Positions 40,541 to 50,000 of a DNA stretch of 64,000 nucleotides are shown in pieces. Both the position numbers and the translations under genes were made by a program. How positions within the stretch are numbered: position 1 is the first letter of the stretch; each line of letters begins with the position of its first letter. The stretch is from UBA4781 sp963674975 (GTDB lineage: Bacteria; Chloroflexota; Anaerolineae; Anaerolineales; Anaerolineaceae): assembly GCA_963674975.1 (NCBI GenBank), contig OY771913.1:1302001-1366000 (forward strand), written 5' to 3'. The notes under the pieces were generated by a model. The model searched no databases and was not told the origin of the DNA. It was given only the letters and a program-made list of their open reading frames with translations.

Positions 40541-41294
40541 AGAATCTTTTCTCCCTCCTTTGCCCGATTCAGAAAATGTAAAAATTCGTAAGCCCTATCC
40601 CGGACTGCGCATCTTCATATACTTAGGAATCCTATATGGTACAGTCATCTCGTTCTTCGGTGCAGCAGCCAATGCTACCGGAGAGAATATCGCCATATTC
40701 TTCGCCATTGTTTTATCTGGCAGTTATACACTGCTTCTCTATTTCACCCGCCGGTTTTGGCTCCCACAGCTTCCTGAAACGCATGTCCGACGCAATACTG
40801 CCTGGATCGCTTTTGCAAACGCGCTGCTTGTCAGAGTCATCATTTTGCTATTTGAACAGATACTGCAGGGTTCTGCCGCTTCAGCGGGTTCATCTCCATA
40901 TATCAGTCTGCTGCTTACACTGCCCTGGTATGTCGGATTGATCTATTTCTTTATCCAAATTCAGCAAAAAAATCGCTATCATTGGACTACTGTCTTATTG
41001 CTGGCAGGTTTTTATGAACTCATCTTCAATCTATGCGTGAATGGGATTGTATTGCCCTGGTTATCAGGGCAGCCTCTTCCAGTTTTAGATTCACTTCTTG
41101 AGCTCTTGCTTACCGGATACTGGCAATTTGTTATTCTCAACAGCTCTGTTTTTCTTTCGATTGCATGGATATTTGAGAATACTTCCTCTGGGATGCTTCC
41201 TCCAAAGCATTCCTTCTGGCAAATCTTTTTCCCGCTTGTTTGGATTTTCCCCTATTTAGTCTATTTTGCCTGTATCTATCTGCTCGGAAATTAA
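40521..41294 (+). CDS. seven-helix membrane protein, unknown
   Basis: 257 residues with about seven transmembrane helices after a cytoplasmic Pro/Glu-rich N-terminus. No known family recognised. AGAGG lies seven bases before its ATG, inside the end of the HEAT-like gene, which shows it is a separate gene and not a frameshifted continuation. Confidence 0.75.
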   Translation: MSKKANEESFLPPLPDSENVKIRKPYPGLRIFIYLGILYGTVISFFGAAANATGENIAIFFAIVLSGSYTLLLYFTRRFWLPQLPETHVRRNTAWIAFANALLVRVIILLFEQILQGSAASAGSSPYISLLLTLPWYVGLIYFFIQIQQKNRYHWTTVLLLAGFYELIFNLCVNGIVLPWLSGQPLPVLDSLLELLLTGYWQFVILNSSVFLSIAWIFENTSSGMLPPKHSFWQIFFPLVWIFPYLVYFACIYLLGN

Positions 41295-41362
41295 TTTTCC
41301 CTTATAATGCTTTCTTAGAATATCTGTCTCTTTTCCGACGCTTTACAGCATTGGAACCTATT

Positions 41363-41392
41363 GATCAGAACCATTCCTGATCTTCTATAGTC
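41363..41392 (+). promoter_or_regulatory. inverted repeat in the leader of the AlaDH-like gene
   Basis: GATCAG (41363-41368) and CTGATC (41377-41382) are perfect inverted copies eight bases apart. They lie between a TTGATC (41361-41366) and a TATAGT (41385-41390). The box spacing is too long for a good promoter, so only the repeat is claimed. Confidence 0.35.
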
Positions 41393-41422
41393 ACAGACCA
41401 ATATCAATATCAAGGAGTTTTC

Positions 41423-42559
41423 ATGACTGGTCCCTATAAAACCATTGGTTTTCCTATTATGCAGCAAGAAGAAGGAGAAAAACGCGTTTTTCTGCCTAAC
41501 TTTATCAATCACCTGGTACTTCTAGGATTTGAAGTTTTTCTTGAAGACAATTACGGCTATTCACTGGGCTATGATGAAGATGATTACAAGCAAGATTTTC
41601 CCAATATTAAATTCGTTTCGCGCGACGAGGTATTTCAAAAAGACTACATCCTGATCCTGCGCTGCCCGCACGAAGACGAATTTTCCAAGATCTCACCGCG
41701 TAGCTGTTTAATAAGTATGCTTCACTTCCCAACCAGAGCCTCTCGTATTGAAAAACTGAAACAGAACAACATCCATGCTATTTCACTGGACAGCATCCAG
41801 AATAATTCCGGCATCAGGCTGGTTGAAAATATGAAAGCCGTAGCTTGGAACGGAATTGAAGCAGCCTTCAATGAATTCGAAGAATATTACCCTCACCTAC
41901 TTCGAGATTTCGAACGACCCTGGAATGTACTCATTCTGGGGAGCGGAATGGTTGGAAAACACGCAGTGGATGCCGCAACTAAATTTGGTAAAAGAAGCCG
42001 CAGCCTCAAGCATATAAGCCTTGGTGGAGAAGGGGTCATTGTAACAACTCTTGGCAGAACTATGACCGGGCAGCCTAAAAAGTTGAGAGAGTTATTTCAA
42101 GATGCCGATCTTCTGATCGATACAACGCTTGACAAAGATGCCTCGAAACCAATCGTTAAAAATGAATGGCTGGCAGATTTACCTGAACACGCAATTATCG
42201 TCGACCTTTCTGTTGATCCTTATCTCATAGAAAACGATCCACCGGTAGTTAAAGGAATTGAGGGCATTCCCCAGGGAAACCTTGATCAATATATCTTTTC
42301 CCCTAATGATCCCGAATGGGAAAAGACCATCCCGAACAGTATTCCTTCAAAGATACGCAGAAAAACAGTCACCTGCTATTCCTGGCCCGGCATTCATCCC
42401 GAAGATTGTATGCGCCATTATGCCCAGCAGCTGCTGCCCTTGATGCGCGTACTCATTCGTAAGAGCTATGCAGAGATTTCGTCTAACAGCCCGTTCTTTG
42501 AACGCGCCCTTTACCGTGCCAAACTGGATACCTATCTCTCAAAAAGAGTAACTGATTAA
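41423..42559 (+). CDS. alanine dehydrogenase/transhydrogenase-fold protein with altered active site
   Basis: 378 residues matching the AlaDH/PNT two-domain fold. The N-terminal EGEKRVFLP corresponds to the substrate-Arg motif, and SMLHFP to the His motif of alanine dehydrogenase. NAD binding is at LILGSGMVGKHAVDAA (about 171-186). The catalytic Lys position (VKVKEP in alanine dehydrogenase) reads ILRCPH, so the key lysine is missing. It may be a diverged oxidoreductase acting on another 2-amino or imino acid. AAGGAG precedes the ATG; a terminator follows. Related to saccharopine-type enzymes only distantly. Confidence 0.78.
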   Translation: MTGPYKTIGFPIMQQEEGEKRVFLPNFINHLVLLGFEVFLEDNYGYSLGYDEDDYKQDFPNIKFVSRDEVFQKDYILILRCPHEDEFSKISPRSCLISMLHFPTRASRIEKLKQNNIHAISLDSIQNNSGIRLVENMKAVAWNGIEAAFNEFEEYYPHLLRDFERPWNVLILGSGMVGKHAVDAATKFGKRSRSLKHISLGGEGVIVTTLGRTMTGQPKKLRELFQDADLLIDTTLDKDASKPIVKNEWLADLPEHAIIVDLSVDPYLIENDPPVVKGIEGIPQGNLDQYIFSPNDPEWEKTIPNSIPSKIRRKTVTCYSWPGIHPEDCMRHYAQQLLPLMRVLIRKSYAEISSNSPFFERALYRAKLDTYLSKRVTD

Positions 42560-42570
42560 GTGTTTAAACT

Positions 42571-42607
42571 AAAAGAGGATCCATTAAAACAGATCCTCTT
42601 TATTTTT
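42571..42607. terminator. bidirectional terminator between the AlaDH-like gene and the NBR1-Ig lipoprotein gene
   Basis: AAAGAGGATC (42572-42581) pairs with GATCCTCTTT (42592-42601) around ten bases, followed by ATTTTT on the plus strand. It serves two convergent genes. Confidence 0.88.
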
Positions 42608-42621
42608 ACTTATTTAACAGA

Positions 42622-43305
42622 TTAAGGGGTTGCCGTGGGCAGTGGAATGGCATTTACATAGTAATAAAATCCGCAGAAGCTCTCACCATTATCATTTACC
42701 ATGTACCACTGCGTGCGATATTGACCGGGGGTTACGGGAACTCTAACATCAATGGTCACATTTACGGTGCCATACATGGGCACATCATTCGCTAAGAAAA
42801 AAGAATGGGTCGGGCTTAGATCATCATAGCCAGCCCAGTAATAATAGTAAGTGCCTGCAGTCCATGTTGCTATTCCCAGATTCTTCAATGTCCAGGTCAC
42901 ATCAACATCAGCACCTACATATTGATTCCCATCATAAGGAGTCTGATTGATCACATCACAAATATATACATCCGGGGTTGAGGTCGGGATCGGTGTTCCT
43001 GAAGATGAACTGCTGCTACTTCCGCTTCCGCTGCTTCCACCACTGCTTACATACACCGTAGCAGTTGGAACAGCCACCGTAGTTTCAGCTTTTGTAATAG
43101 GAGTGATCGTCGGCAATTCACCTTCAGATTCTTTTGCTGCACCTTCTGCATCAGATGTCATCTGGCTGATTGCTGTTTGAACTGCCTGTGTTTTTACATC
43201 GCCAAGGTCCGGTGTGGTTTCTTCCTCCGCGGCTTTTGGAGTGCAGGCAGATAAAGCAATCACTGCCAATACAAGAAAACTCACCATGACTTTTAATTTC
43301 TTCAT
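42622..43305 (-). CDS. lipoprotein with NBR1-like Ig domain
   Basis: 227 residues. Lipobox VIALSACTP is followed by a helical stretch, a Gly/Ser-rich linker (about 90-107) and a C-terminal domain of about 110 residues with the spaced tryptophans of NBR1-type Ig folds (DVDVTWTLKNLGIATWTAGTYYYY … QYRTQWYMVND). Such domains occur on many surface proteins of filamentous Chloroflexota and probably mediate binding. GGAGGT precedes the ATG at ideal spacing. Confidence 0.85.
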   Translation of the reverse strand: MKKLKVMVSFLVLAVIALSACTPKAAEEETTPDLGDVKTQAVQTAISQMTSDAEGAAKESEGELPTITPITKAETTVAVPTATVYVSSGGSSGSGSSSSSSSGTPIPTSTPDVYICDVINQTPYDGNQYVGADVDVTWTLKNLGIATWTAGTYYYYWAGYDDLSPTHSFFLANDVPMYGTVNVTIDVRVPVTPGQYRTQWYMVNDNGESFCGFYYYVNAIPLPTATP

Positions 43306-43310
43306 TATGT

Positions 43311-43398
43311 ACCTCCAGTCTCCTTCTTTATATCATACAAAGGAAGGAGAAGTAGCTGAAATTGTCAACTGAATTTAGAAAAATGTCAAGTCGTGTAA
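43311..43398 (-). promoter_or_regulatory. leader of the NBR1-Ig lipoprotein gene
   Basis: Two TTGACA hexamers lie 22 bases apart on the minus strand, at about 43380-43390 and 43358-43363. An inverted repeat, TCTCCTTC (43319-43326) with GAAGGAGA (43343-43350), sits directly upstream of the Shine-Dalgarno GGAGGT (43311-43316). No good -10 box pairs with either TTGACA at normal spacing. Confidence 0.4.
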
Positions 43399-43418
43399 TT
43401 CAAAAAAATTACTCATCA

Positions 43419-43994
43419 TTATCCAAACAAATGGGTTATAAGTAAATTTGACCCGATGAATAATAAGACCAAACCACCGAAAATTTCGACTCTTCTTCCA
43501 AACTGCTTATTCAAACGATTCCCGAATCGCAAGCCGATAACAGTAAAGATAAATGAAACAATTCCGATCATAAGACTGGATACGGTAACATCTGTATTGA
43601 GTATCGACAAACTTAATCCAACTCCCAGCGCATCGATGCTGGTAGCAATAGAAAGAAGAACCAATTTCCCACCACGAGTTGGATCATCACTTATGGCTTT
43701 GGCTTCGTGAGATACTCCTTCTTTTATCATGCGAATACCGATCCATGCCAACAGGAAAAATGCAATCCAGTGATCGAATTTTTCGATATAAGGGAGAATA
43801 GTATTCCCTACAAACCATCCCAGGAAAGTCATGCCCCCTTGAAAAAGTCCAAAATGAAATGCAAGGCGAACTAACGACCGCTTACTGCAACTCGGCATCG
43901 AACAGCCGATTCCCAATGAAACCGCAAAGCAATCCATAGCTAGGCTTACAGCAATAATGAATGTCAACATCAAATCTGCCATAGTGATATCCAT
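43419..43994 (-). CDS. mntP: manganese efflux pump
   Basis: 191 residues with six helices and the MntP features: SLAMDCFAVSLGIG in helix 1 and ATSIDALGVGLSLS in helix 4, whose acidic residues carry Mn(II), with FHFGLFQGGM between. It exports excess manganese. The start is either 43994 or the ATG four codons in. I looked for a yybP-ykoY manganese riboswitch upstream and did not find one. Confidence 0.92.
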   Translation of the reverse strand: MDITMADLMLTFIIAVSLAMDCFAVSLGIGCSMPSCSKRSLVRLAFHFGLFQGGMTFLGWFVGNTILPYIEKFDHWIAFFLLAWIGIRMIKEGVSHEAKAISDDPTRGGKLVLLSIATSIDALGVGLSLSILNTDVTVSSLMIGIVSFIFTVIGLRFGNRLNKQFGRRVEIFGGLVLLFIGSNLLITHLFG

Positions 43995-44060
43995 AGAAGC
44001 CCAATTCTATCAAATTTTTTTACGAATAAAAAGCAAATGTGAATATCAATATTTTCTTTA

Positions 44061-44096
44061 AAAAGAGCAGCTGGAGGGTGATCCGTCTCCAGCTGC
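44061..44096 (-). terminator. terminator of the orphan binding-protein gene
   Basis: GCAGCTGGAG (44067-44076) pairs perfectly with CTCCAGCTGC (44087-44096). TCTTTTT follows on the minus strand. About 100 bases past the stop. Confidence 0.88.
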
Positions 44097-44194
44097 CTGA
44101 TTAATCGTCTGCTTTCTACTGACCGATATTCAATAGCGCAGACTCCTGTAAACAATTAACTGACTAGCGAGGTTTCATAGAAACCGTGCTCCAA

Positions 44195-46267
44195 CTAATC
44201 TTTTGAAAGTACGTAGTACCACTTGTTCGAGTACGCAGGATTCAAATACCATCCATTTACATAGAGTGGTAGATATGTGCGGTTCTTCAAGTGATACAAA
44301 AGGATCGCAGGGCAGGTCTCATAGTATTTCTCGTTGAATACCTCTTTATAGAATGCATCACGGGCTTCCGGATCGCTGATCTGAACACCTTCTACAGCAA
44401 TCTCATTGAATTCCTGCCGGAGCTCATCCGGGAAGGATTGCTTGAAAGTATAGTAGCCCACCGTAAAGGTATTCACCCAGTTGTGGGTATCGTAGTAGTC
44501 GCTGATCCATCCAATGATGAAGATCGGGATCTTCTTGGCGTTGATCGAGCGCAAGAATGCAGGCCATGGTAAGCCGACCACTTCAACTACGAATTGCGTT
44601 CCAGCTTCCTGCATACCAGACTGGATGATTTCTGCAATGGTCTGCCGCTGTGTATTGCCAACATTGTAAACAGCTGAGAAACGGAATCCGAGATCATACA
44701 GCTGTGTACCGTCTTCTGACACCCAGGTAGAAGCCTGCAGTTCCTCACGGCATTTATCAATGTCGTACGTATACTGCGGTGCATTTTCATCATAGCCAGA
44801 CATACCGGGAAGCATTAATGTTGGGGCACGAACACCTTCACCCTGCAATACATCGGTCATATAGGTTTCATAATCAAAGCAGTAAGCAAAAGCGCGCCTT
44901 ACATGTTCATCGGTGAAGAAATCTGCCGGAATACCATCACCATCCAGCTGTCCGCTGCCGATGAAGGAGTTGCCACCTTCAGTGTTAACCGTGAAAGCAA
45001 AACCAATATCTGTACGGTTGTTCACACCAAGAATATCGTAAACCTTCAAGAAAGGTGCCGAAGAATCCACTTCAACTACCGGTTCACCAGCCATATATTC
45101 TTCATAGGTTATTTGGGAATTTACAAATCCATCAAGAATTGGCCAATCTTCCGTTGAACCAACGAGAACATTATCTGCATCTCCAGCCTGTGCCATTGCA
45201 AGGCGAGTGCTGAATTCATCAACCTGCTTGATCACAATTGTCTTTAATGATGCAACACCAGTGGGCATACCTTCCCAGGCGGGATCGGTCAACCAGAAAT
45301 CTTCGTTGGCTGTCATAACAACTTCCTCACCGGGGGTCCAGTGATCCAGTTTATATGGACCGGTGCCCATGGCTGACGTGCCAATAGGATATTGGTTCAG
45401 TTCTTCAGATGACCAGGCATAATGCTCAGTCCAATTCGTGCAATCGCCATCCCAACCACCATTTTCACCTACCCACTCTTCACTCTGTACACTTCCCCAG
45501 TATCCAAGGAATGTAGCCAGGAAAGGTGCCCAGGGTTGAGCAAGAGTATATGTGACTGTATTGGTGTCAGCGTCGGCAACAACTTTCGATTTCACGAATT
45601 CGCAAACTGCCTCTAATGTTTCGGGGGCATAAGCGCCTAATGCATCGCGATCATCGTATGGAATTACAGCATCGTCACTGATCACATAATCATAGATCGC
45701 AGTCGGATCATCCAGAGAAACACCCGCATCATAAGCAGCGACCAATTCAGAAACATCAAGTAATCCTGCTCCGAACAGGGGTTCCATCCACATCCACTGC
45801 GGTGAATCTGTTCCACCGGCTAAAACTCCACGGACCATGCTGAATGCAACATCATCAACGGTCATATCACTTCCATCATGGAATTTCACTCCCTGACGAA
45901 TCTTGAATGTATAGGTAAAGCCATCTTCAGAAATTCCGCCATTCTCAAGTGATGGAACTTCTGTTGCAAGCCATGGAATAAATTCTGTTACAGAATCTTC
46001 CTTGTACCATAACAGTCTGTCATACACATTCTCAACAACCTCTCCGCCCGCTGAATCATATACGTGCGTGATATCCAGAGTATCGACATCTCCGAACGTA
46101 GTTTCCGTCCATGTGGTGGGATCTTTTGAAGTTACAACAACTTCTTCGGCTGTGGTTCCTTCAGACGCCCCTGCATTAGAAGCTGCAGGTTCAGATGTAC
46201 CGCACGAAACCAGTATGGTGGAAAATATCACCAGGGTCGTTAACAACAAATACCATTTCGACTTCAT
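44195..46267 (-). CDS. family-5 (oligopeptide-type) substrate-binding lipoprotein, orphan
   Basis: About 690 residues. Lipobox LVSCGTSE follows a normal signal, then a DppA/OppA-type fold with ATEVPSLENGGISEDG and IRQGVKFHDGSDMTVDDVAFS. Long stretches match the binding protein at 56.3-58.3 kb almost word for word, so the two are recent paralogues. No permease or ATPase accompanies it; it probably feeds the opp-type transporter 8 kb away. Start moved to ATG 46265-46267 with GAGGAG five bases upstream. It follows a two-component system but is separated from it by a terminator. Confidence 0.92.
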   Translation of the reverse strand: MKSKWYLLLTTLVIFSTILVSCGTSEPAASNAGASEGTTAEEVVVTSKDPTTWTETTFGDVDTLDITHVYDSAGGEVVENVYDRLLWYKEDSVTEFIPWLATEVPSLENGGISEDGFTYTFKIRQGVKFHDGSDMTVDDVAFSMVRGVLAGGTDSPQWMWMEPLFGAGLLDVSELVAAYDAGVSLDDPTAIYDYVISDDAVIPYDDRDALGAYAPETLEAVCEFVKSKVVADADTNTVTYTLAQPWAPFLATFLGYWGSVQSEEWVGENGGWDGDCTNWTEHYAWSSEELNQYPIGTSAMGTGPYKLDHWTPGEEVVMTANEDFWLTDPAWEGMPTGVASLKTIVIKQVDEFSTRLAMAQAGDADNVLVGSTEDWPILDGFVNSQITYEEYMAGEPVVEVDSSAPFLKVYDILGVNNRTDIGFAFTVNTEGGNSFIGSGQLDGDGIPADFFTDEHVRRAFAYCFDYETYMTDVLQGEGVRAPTLMLPGMSGYDENAPQYTYDIDKCREELQASTWVSEDGTQLYDLGFRFSAVYNVGNTQRQTIAEIIQSGMQEAGTQFVVEVVGLPWPAFLRSINAKKIPIFIIGWISDYYDTHNWVNTFTVGYYTFKQSFPDELRQEFNEIAVEGVQISDPEARDAFYKEVFNEKYYETCPAILLYHLKNRTYLPLYVNGWYLNPAYSNKWYYVLSKD

Positions 46268-46354
46268 TTTCTCTCCTCTCAATTCTTTTATTTGGCATTA
46301 CAAACACTTACGATAGGTTTTAATACACCTCCTCAATCGTTTCTCTAAATGTAA

Positions 46355-46391
46355 TAAAAAAATACCCCTATGGAAATTATCCGTAGGGGTA
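46355..46391 (-). terminator. terminator after the two-component system
   Basis: TACCCCTA (46363-46370) pairs with TAGGGGTA (46384-46391); TTTTTTTATTAC follows on the minus strand. Confidence 0.9.
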
Positions 46392-46418
46392 ATTAAACGA
46401 CTATACGAGTGTACTATC

Positions 46419-47051
46419 TCATTTGACCAAATGTCTACGTAGAGCAATAGCAACTGCTTCTGACCGATTGGATACCTCTAATTTTGCTAAAATATTGCTG
46501 ACATGAGCGCGGGCTGTAGAACGGCTGATCACCAAGCGTTCTGCAATTTCAGGATTACTCAATCCTTCTACCAGCAACTTCAGTACTTCCATTTCACGCA
46601 CGGTCAGATCATCACCCATACGCTGTTTCTGAGAACCCATCACAAATTCCCTGGTAACCTCGGGAGCTAGTGCCGGTTTTCCACTATAGACAGCTCGTAT
46701 GGCTTCTGCCAGTTCTTTCCCACTGATATTTTTCAATAAATAACCCATCGCCCCCACCCGCATAATATCCTGAACCATATCTGCTTCTTTGAAACTGGTA
46801 AGAGCAATGACTTTTACATCCGGATGAGCGGCTAAAATCTCTTTCGTGGCTTCAATGCCATCTTTTACCGGCATCACGAGATCCATCAATACCACATCCG
46901 GCTTTGTTTTTTCGCAAATTTCAACAGCTTCTTCACCATTACAGGCTTCACCGGTAATCACAATATCAAGGGTGATATTCAAGTACGAAGATATTCCTCT
47001 GCGAACAACATCATGATCATCTGCCACTACAACTTTAATTTTTTCACCCAT
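46419..47051 (-). CDS. NarL/LuxR-family response regulator
   Basis: 210 residues. The receiver domain has acidic pocket DDHD (11-14), phosphoacceptor Asp57 (VLMDLVMP) and Lys107 (YLLKNIS). A LuxR-type helix-turn-helix follows (LTVREMEVLKLLVEGLSNPEIAERL…). It overlaps the upstream sensor kinase gene by eight bases, so they are cognate partners. Targets unknown; the neighbouring orphan binding protein is the obvious candidate. Confidence 0.95.
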   Translation of the reverse strand: MGEKIKVVVADDHDVVRRGISSYLNITLDIVITGEACNGEEAVEICEKTKPDVVLMDLVMPVKDGIEATKEILAAHPDVKVIALTSFKEADMVQDIMRVGAMGYLLKNISGKELAEAIRAVYSGKPALAPEVTREFVMGSQKQRMGDDLTVREMEVLKLLVEGLSNPEIAERLVISRSTARAHVSNILAKLEVSNRSEAVAIALRRHLVK

Positions 47052-50000
47052 TTGTCTGACTCTCCTCCTTATCTTTCCAGGTTAATCGTACACAGGATCC
47101 TTCATCAGGCTTTGATTGTATCTGCAGATCAGCACCAATTGTAACAGCTCGCTGACGCATATTAACCAATCCAAAGCGGCTTCCAGATAATATCTCCGGT
47201 TTAAACCCAATGCCATTATCTTTGATCATCAATACTGCTGATTTCGCTCGCTTTTTACGGTTTGAAGAAGTACAATTTAACTGTATCGATACATTCCCCG
47301 CGTTGGAATGTTTCATAATATTAGTGACCGCTTCCTGTGCAATCCTGTAAATCGTAATATGAACATCATCCGGCAATTTACATTTTCCTTTAACATCCAA
47401 ATTTACCGTGCACCCTGCACGACCACGCAAAATATTTGCCAGCTGCTCTAAAAGATCATACATATCTGTTTCAACTACTGCAGCAGGACGCAGCTCAAGC
47501 AGTAAAGTCCGCATCTCTGCCAGCGCACTCTGGTTCAGCTGCCGCAAATTGGTAATCAGCTCTAGCGCCTTCTTGCGATCAAGCGTCCATATTTCGGTAA
47601 GAGTATCGGCAATAAGATTCGCAGAAAACAGCGTTTGTGTGATAGCATCATGAAGATCCCTGGCAATACGATTCCGTTCCGTTACCACTGCCATTTCTTC
47701 CGCTTTCGTGCGCAAGAGCTCGTTTCCATAAGCCAGACCAACCTGATCGGCAAATGATTTTAGCAGTTCCAATTCTTCATCGCGAATTTCAAATGTCCCG
47801 CGTTCGATGATCAGCCCGCCGAAAATATCACCCCCCAGATAGATCGGAACGCCGGTATATGATTCATGATAGCCAAGATCCTGATTATCATATTCAAGTT
47901 TTCCAAGCTTCTGTGTTTTTATTCTTGAAGTTATGTGCCTGATCACGTCTTCAGGGACATCCACTTCGCCCAACTGGATGATATCCTCCTCATCATCACA
48001 GGCACTCTTCTTGAAAACCGCCAACTCTTTTACACGCTTTTCTCCAATGAACTGCACAATAATGACACAGCGAGCAGATAATAGATCACTGACCTGACAC
48101 GCAATGAAATCAATACTTTCGCGCAGCGGCAGGTTGGAATTCAATCGGATCAATACTTCGCGAAGCCCATCAGAAACTTTGCGGCGCCGCTCGATATCAA
48201 CGGTGCGCTCTTTTACTTCATCCGACAATTTTCGGTTATAACGTTCAATATTCGTCAACTGGAAGCGATAAAAAGAAACAACTGCCAGAGTGACCAACAA
48301 AATTGCTGAAATCCTGAACCAATTTGATTCCCACCAGGCAGGGATAACGTGGATCGTCACAATTTTTCCAGAGGTGTTCCAAACGCCATCATTGTTTGAG
48401 CCGATCAATCGCAATCGGTATGTCCCCTGTGTCAGGTTCGTATATCTTCCGTACGATCGTGTTTCGACGTAATTCCAGTCTTTATCAAAGCTCTCTAAGA
48501 TATACGCGTATCGGTTATTCTGCGGGCGGATATAACTGAGCGCAGCAAATTCGAATTCAAAATAATTATCCGGCCATTTCAAGGTAATATCTTCGATTTC
48601 TTCCAACCCCTGATCGAAATATATCGGCTCTCCACTTTGCGAAATGGATGTAAGCACAACTTCAGGAACATAAGAATTTCCATGCAGTTCATTTGCATTG
48701 AAAACGTTATACCCATCCAATCCACCAAAATAGATACTCCCATTATTTCCAAGAACACAGGAGCTGTTCAAGAAATCACTATTCTGTAGTCCATCCTGAT
48801 AGGTAAAATGTAAGAATGTTCCTTCCTGTGCATCAAATCTGGAAAGCCCATTTCGTGTGCTCATCCAGACAATTCCCTCGTCATCCACTACAATGCCAAG
48901 AATCACATCGCTGGTCAGCCCTTCACGGATCGAGTAGGTGTGAAATATACCGCTGGATGGATCTAAAGAATTAAGCCCGTTGTATGTTCCGATCCACAAT
49001 ATCCCATCCTGATCAAATGCCAGTGATGTTACAGTATTGTCGCTGATGGTCTGTGTATCTTCAGGGTTATTTAGATACCGGGTAAATGTTTGCGTTTTGG
49101 GATCAAATTTATTCAATCCACCGCCAATTGTTCCGATCCATAGATATCCATCTTTATCACGAACAATCGTATTGATAATATTGCTACTCACCGAATTTTG
49201 ATCTTCACCATCATACTGATAATCTACGAGAAGACCTGTTAATGGGTTGAGCTTCAATAATCCATATCCATACGTACCCATCCAGATATTCCAGTCGTTG
49301 TCTTCCACCAAATCAGTGATCGGAATTTCTTCAAGAGGTATCAGGTCGCTTTCCGGCAAATAGGAGTAGGCGCTGAACGTGACAAAACGATTATCAATAT
49401 AGTTAAAATTACTCAGCCCTCTTTCAGTACCGATCCACAGCATTCCACTTGAAGCACGCAGAATTGTATAAACGGTATCTTTTTCATTTCGCAGATCATC
49501 CATATGTGGATCAAAGTGGATAAAATAACCCGAGTCCGGTCTCTGCATATCCACACCTTCATCATTTGCCACCCACAGGGTACCATCATAATCTTGTTGA
49601 AATGCCCATACCGTATTGCTGCTCAGAGACGATGGGCGAGAAGGATCATTTTTTACTTGTTGAAAGCGGTTCATAGCCGGGCTGAAGATATTGATCCCTC
49701 CGCCGGAGGTACCAATCCAGTACATTCCCGACCTATCTTCAAAAACTACATTGATCGTTCCATTTGATAAGGTATTAGAAAAATTCTGCTCCGTCTGTTC
49801 ATACATAAAACGAACGAATTGATCATCACGACGATCATATAAGTTCAATCCATCATCCGTTCCAAACCAGAAATTATCTTGAGAATCGCGGAAGATATTG
49901 AGAACATTATTATTACTCAAACTCTCTTCATCACCATTTTCATTTCTAAATGTCTTAAATGTGCCTTCAAAGGGATTGAATTTGCATATTCCATCGCCTA

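Noticed and set aside
39989..41294. Possible frameshift joining the HEAT-like and seven-helix genes
   Set aside because: The second gene has its own AGAGG seven bases before its ATG, and the two products differ completely in character (soluble helical versus membrane).
43995..44194. yybP-ykoY manganese riboswitch upstream of mntP
   Set aside because: The only strong structure there is the terminator of the binding-protein gene at 44067-44096; the conserved riboswitch loops are not seen.
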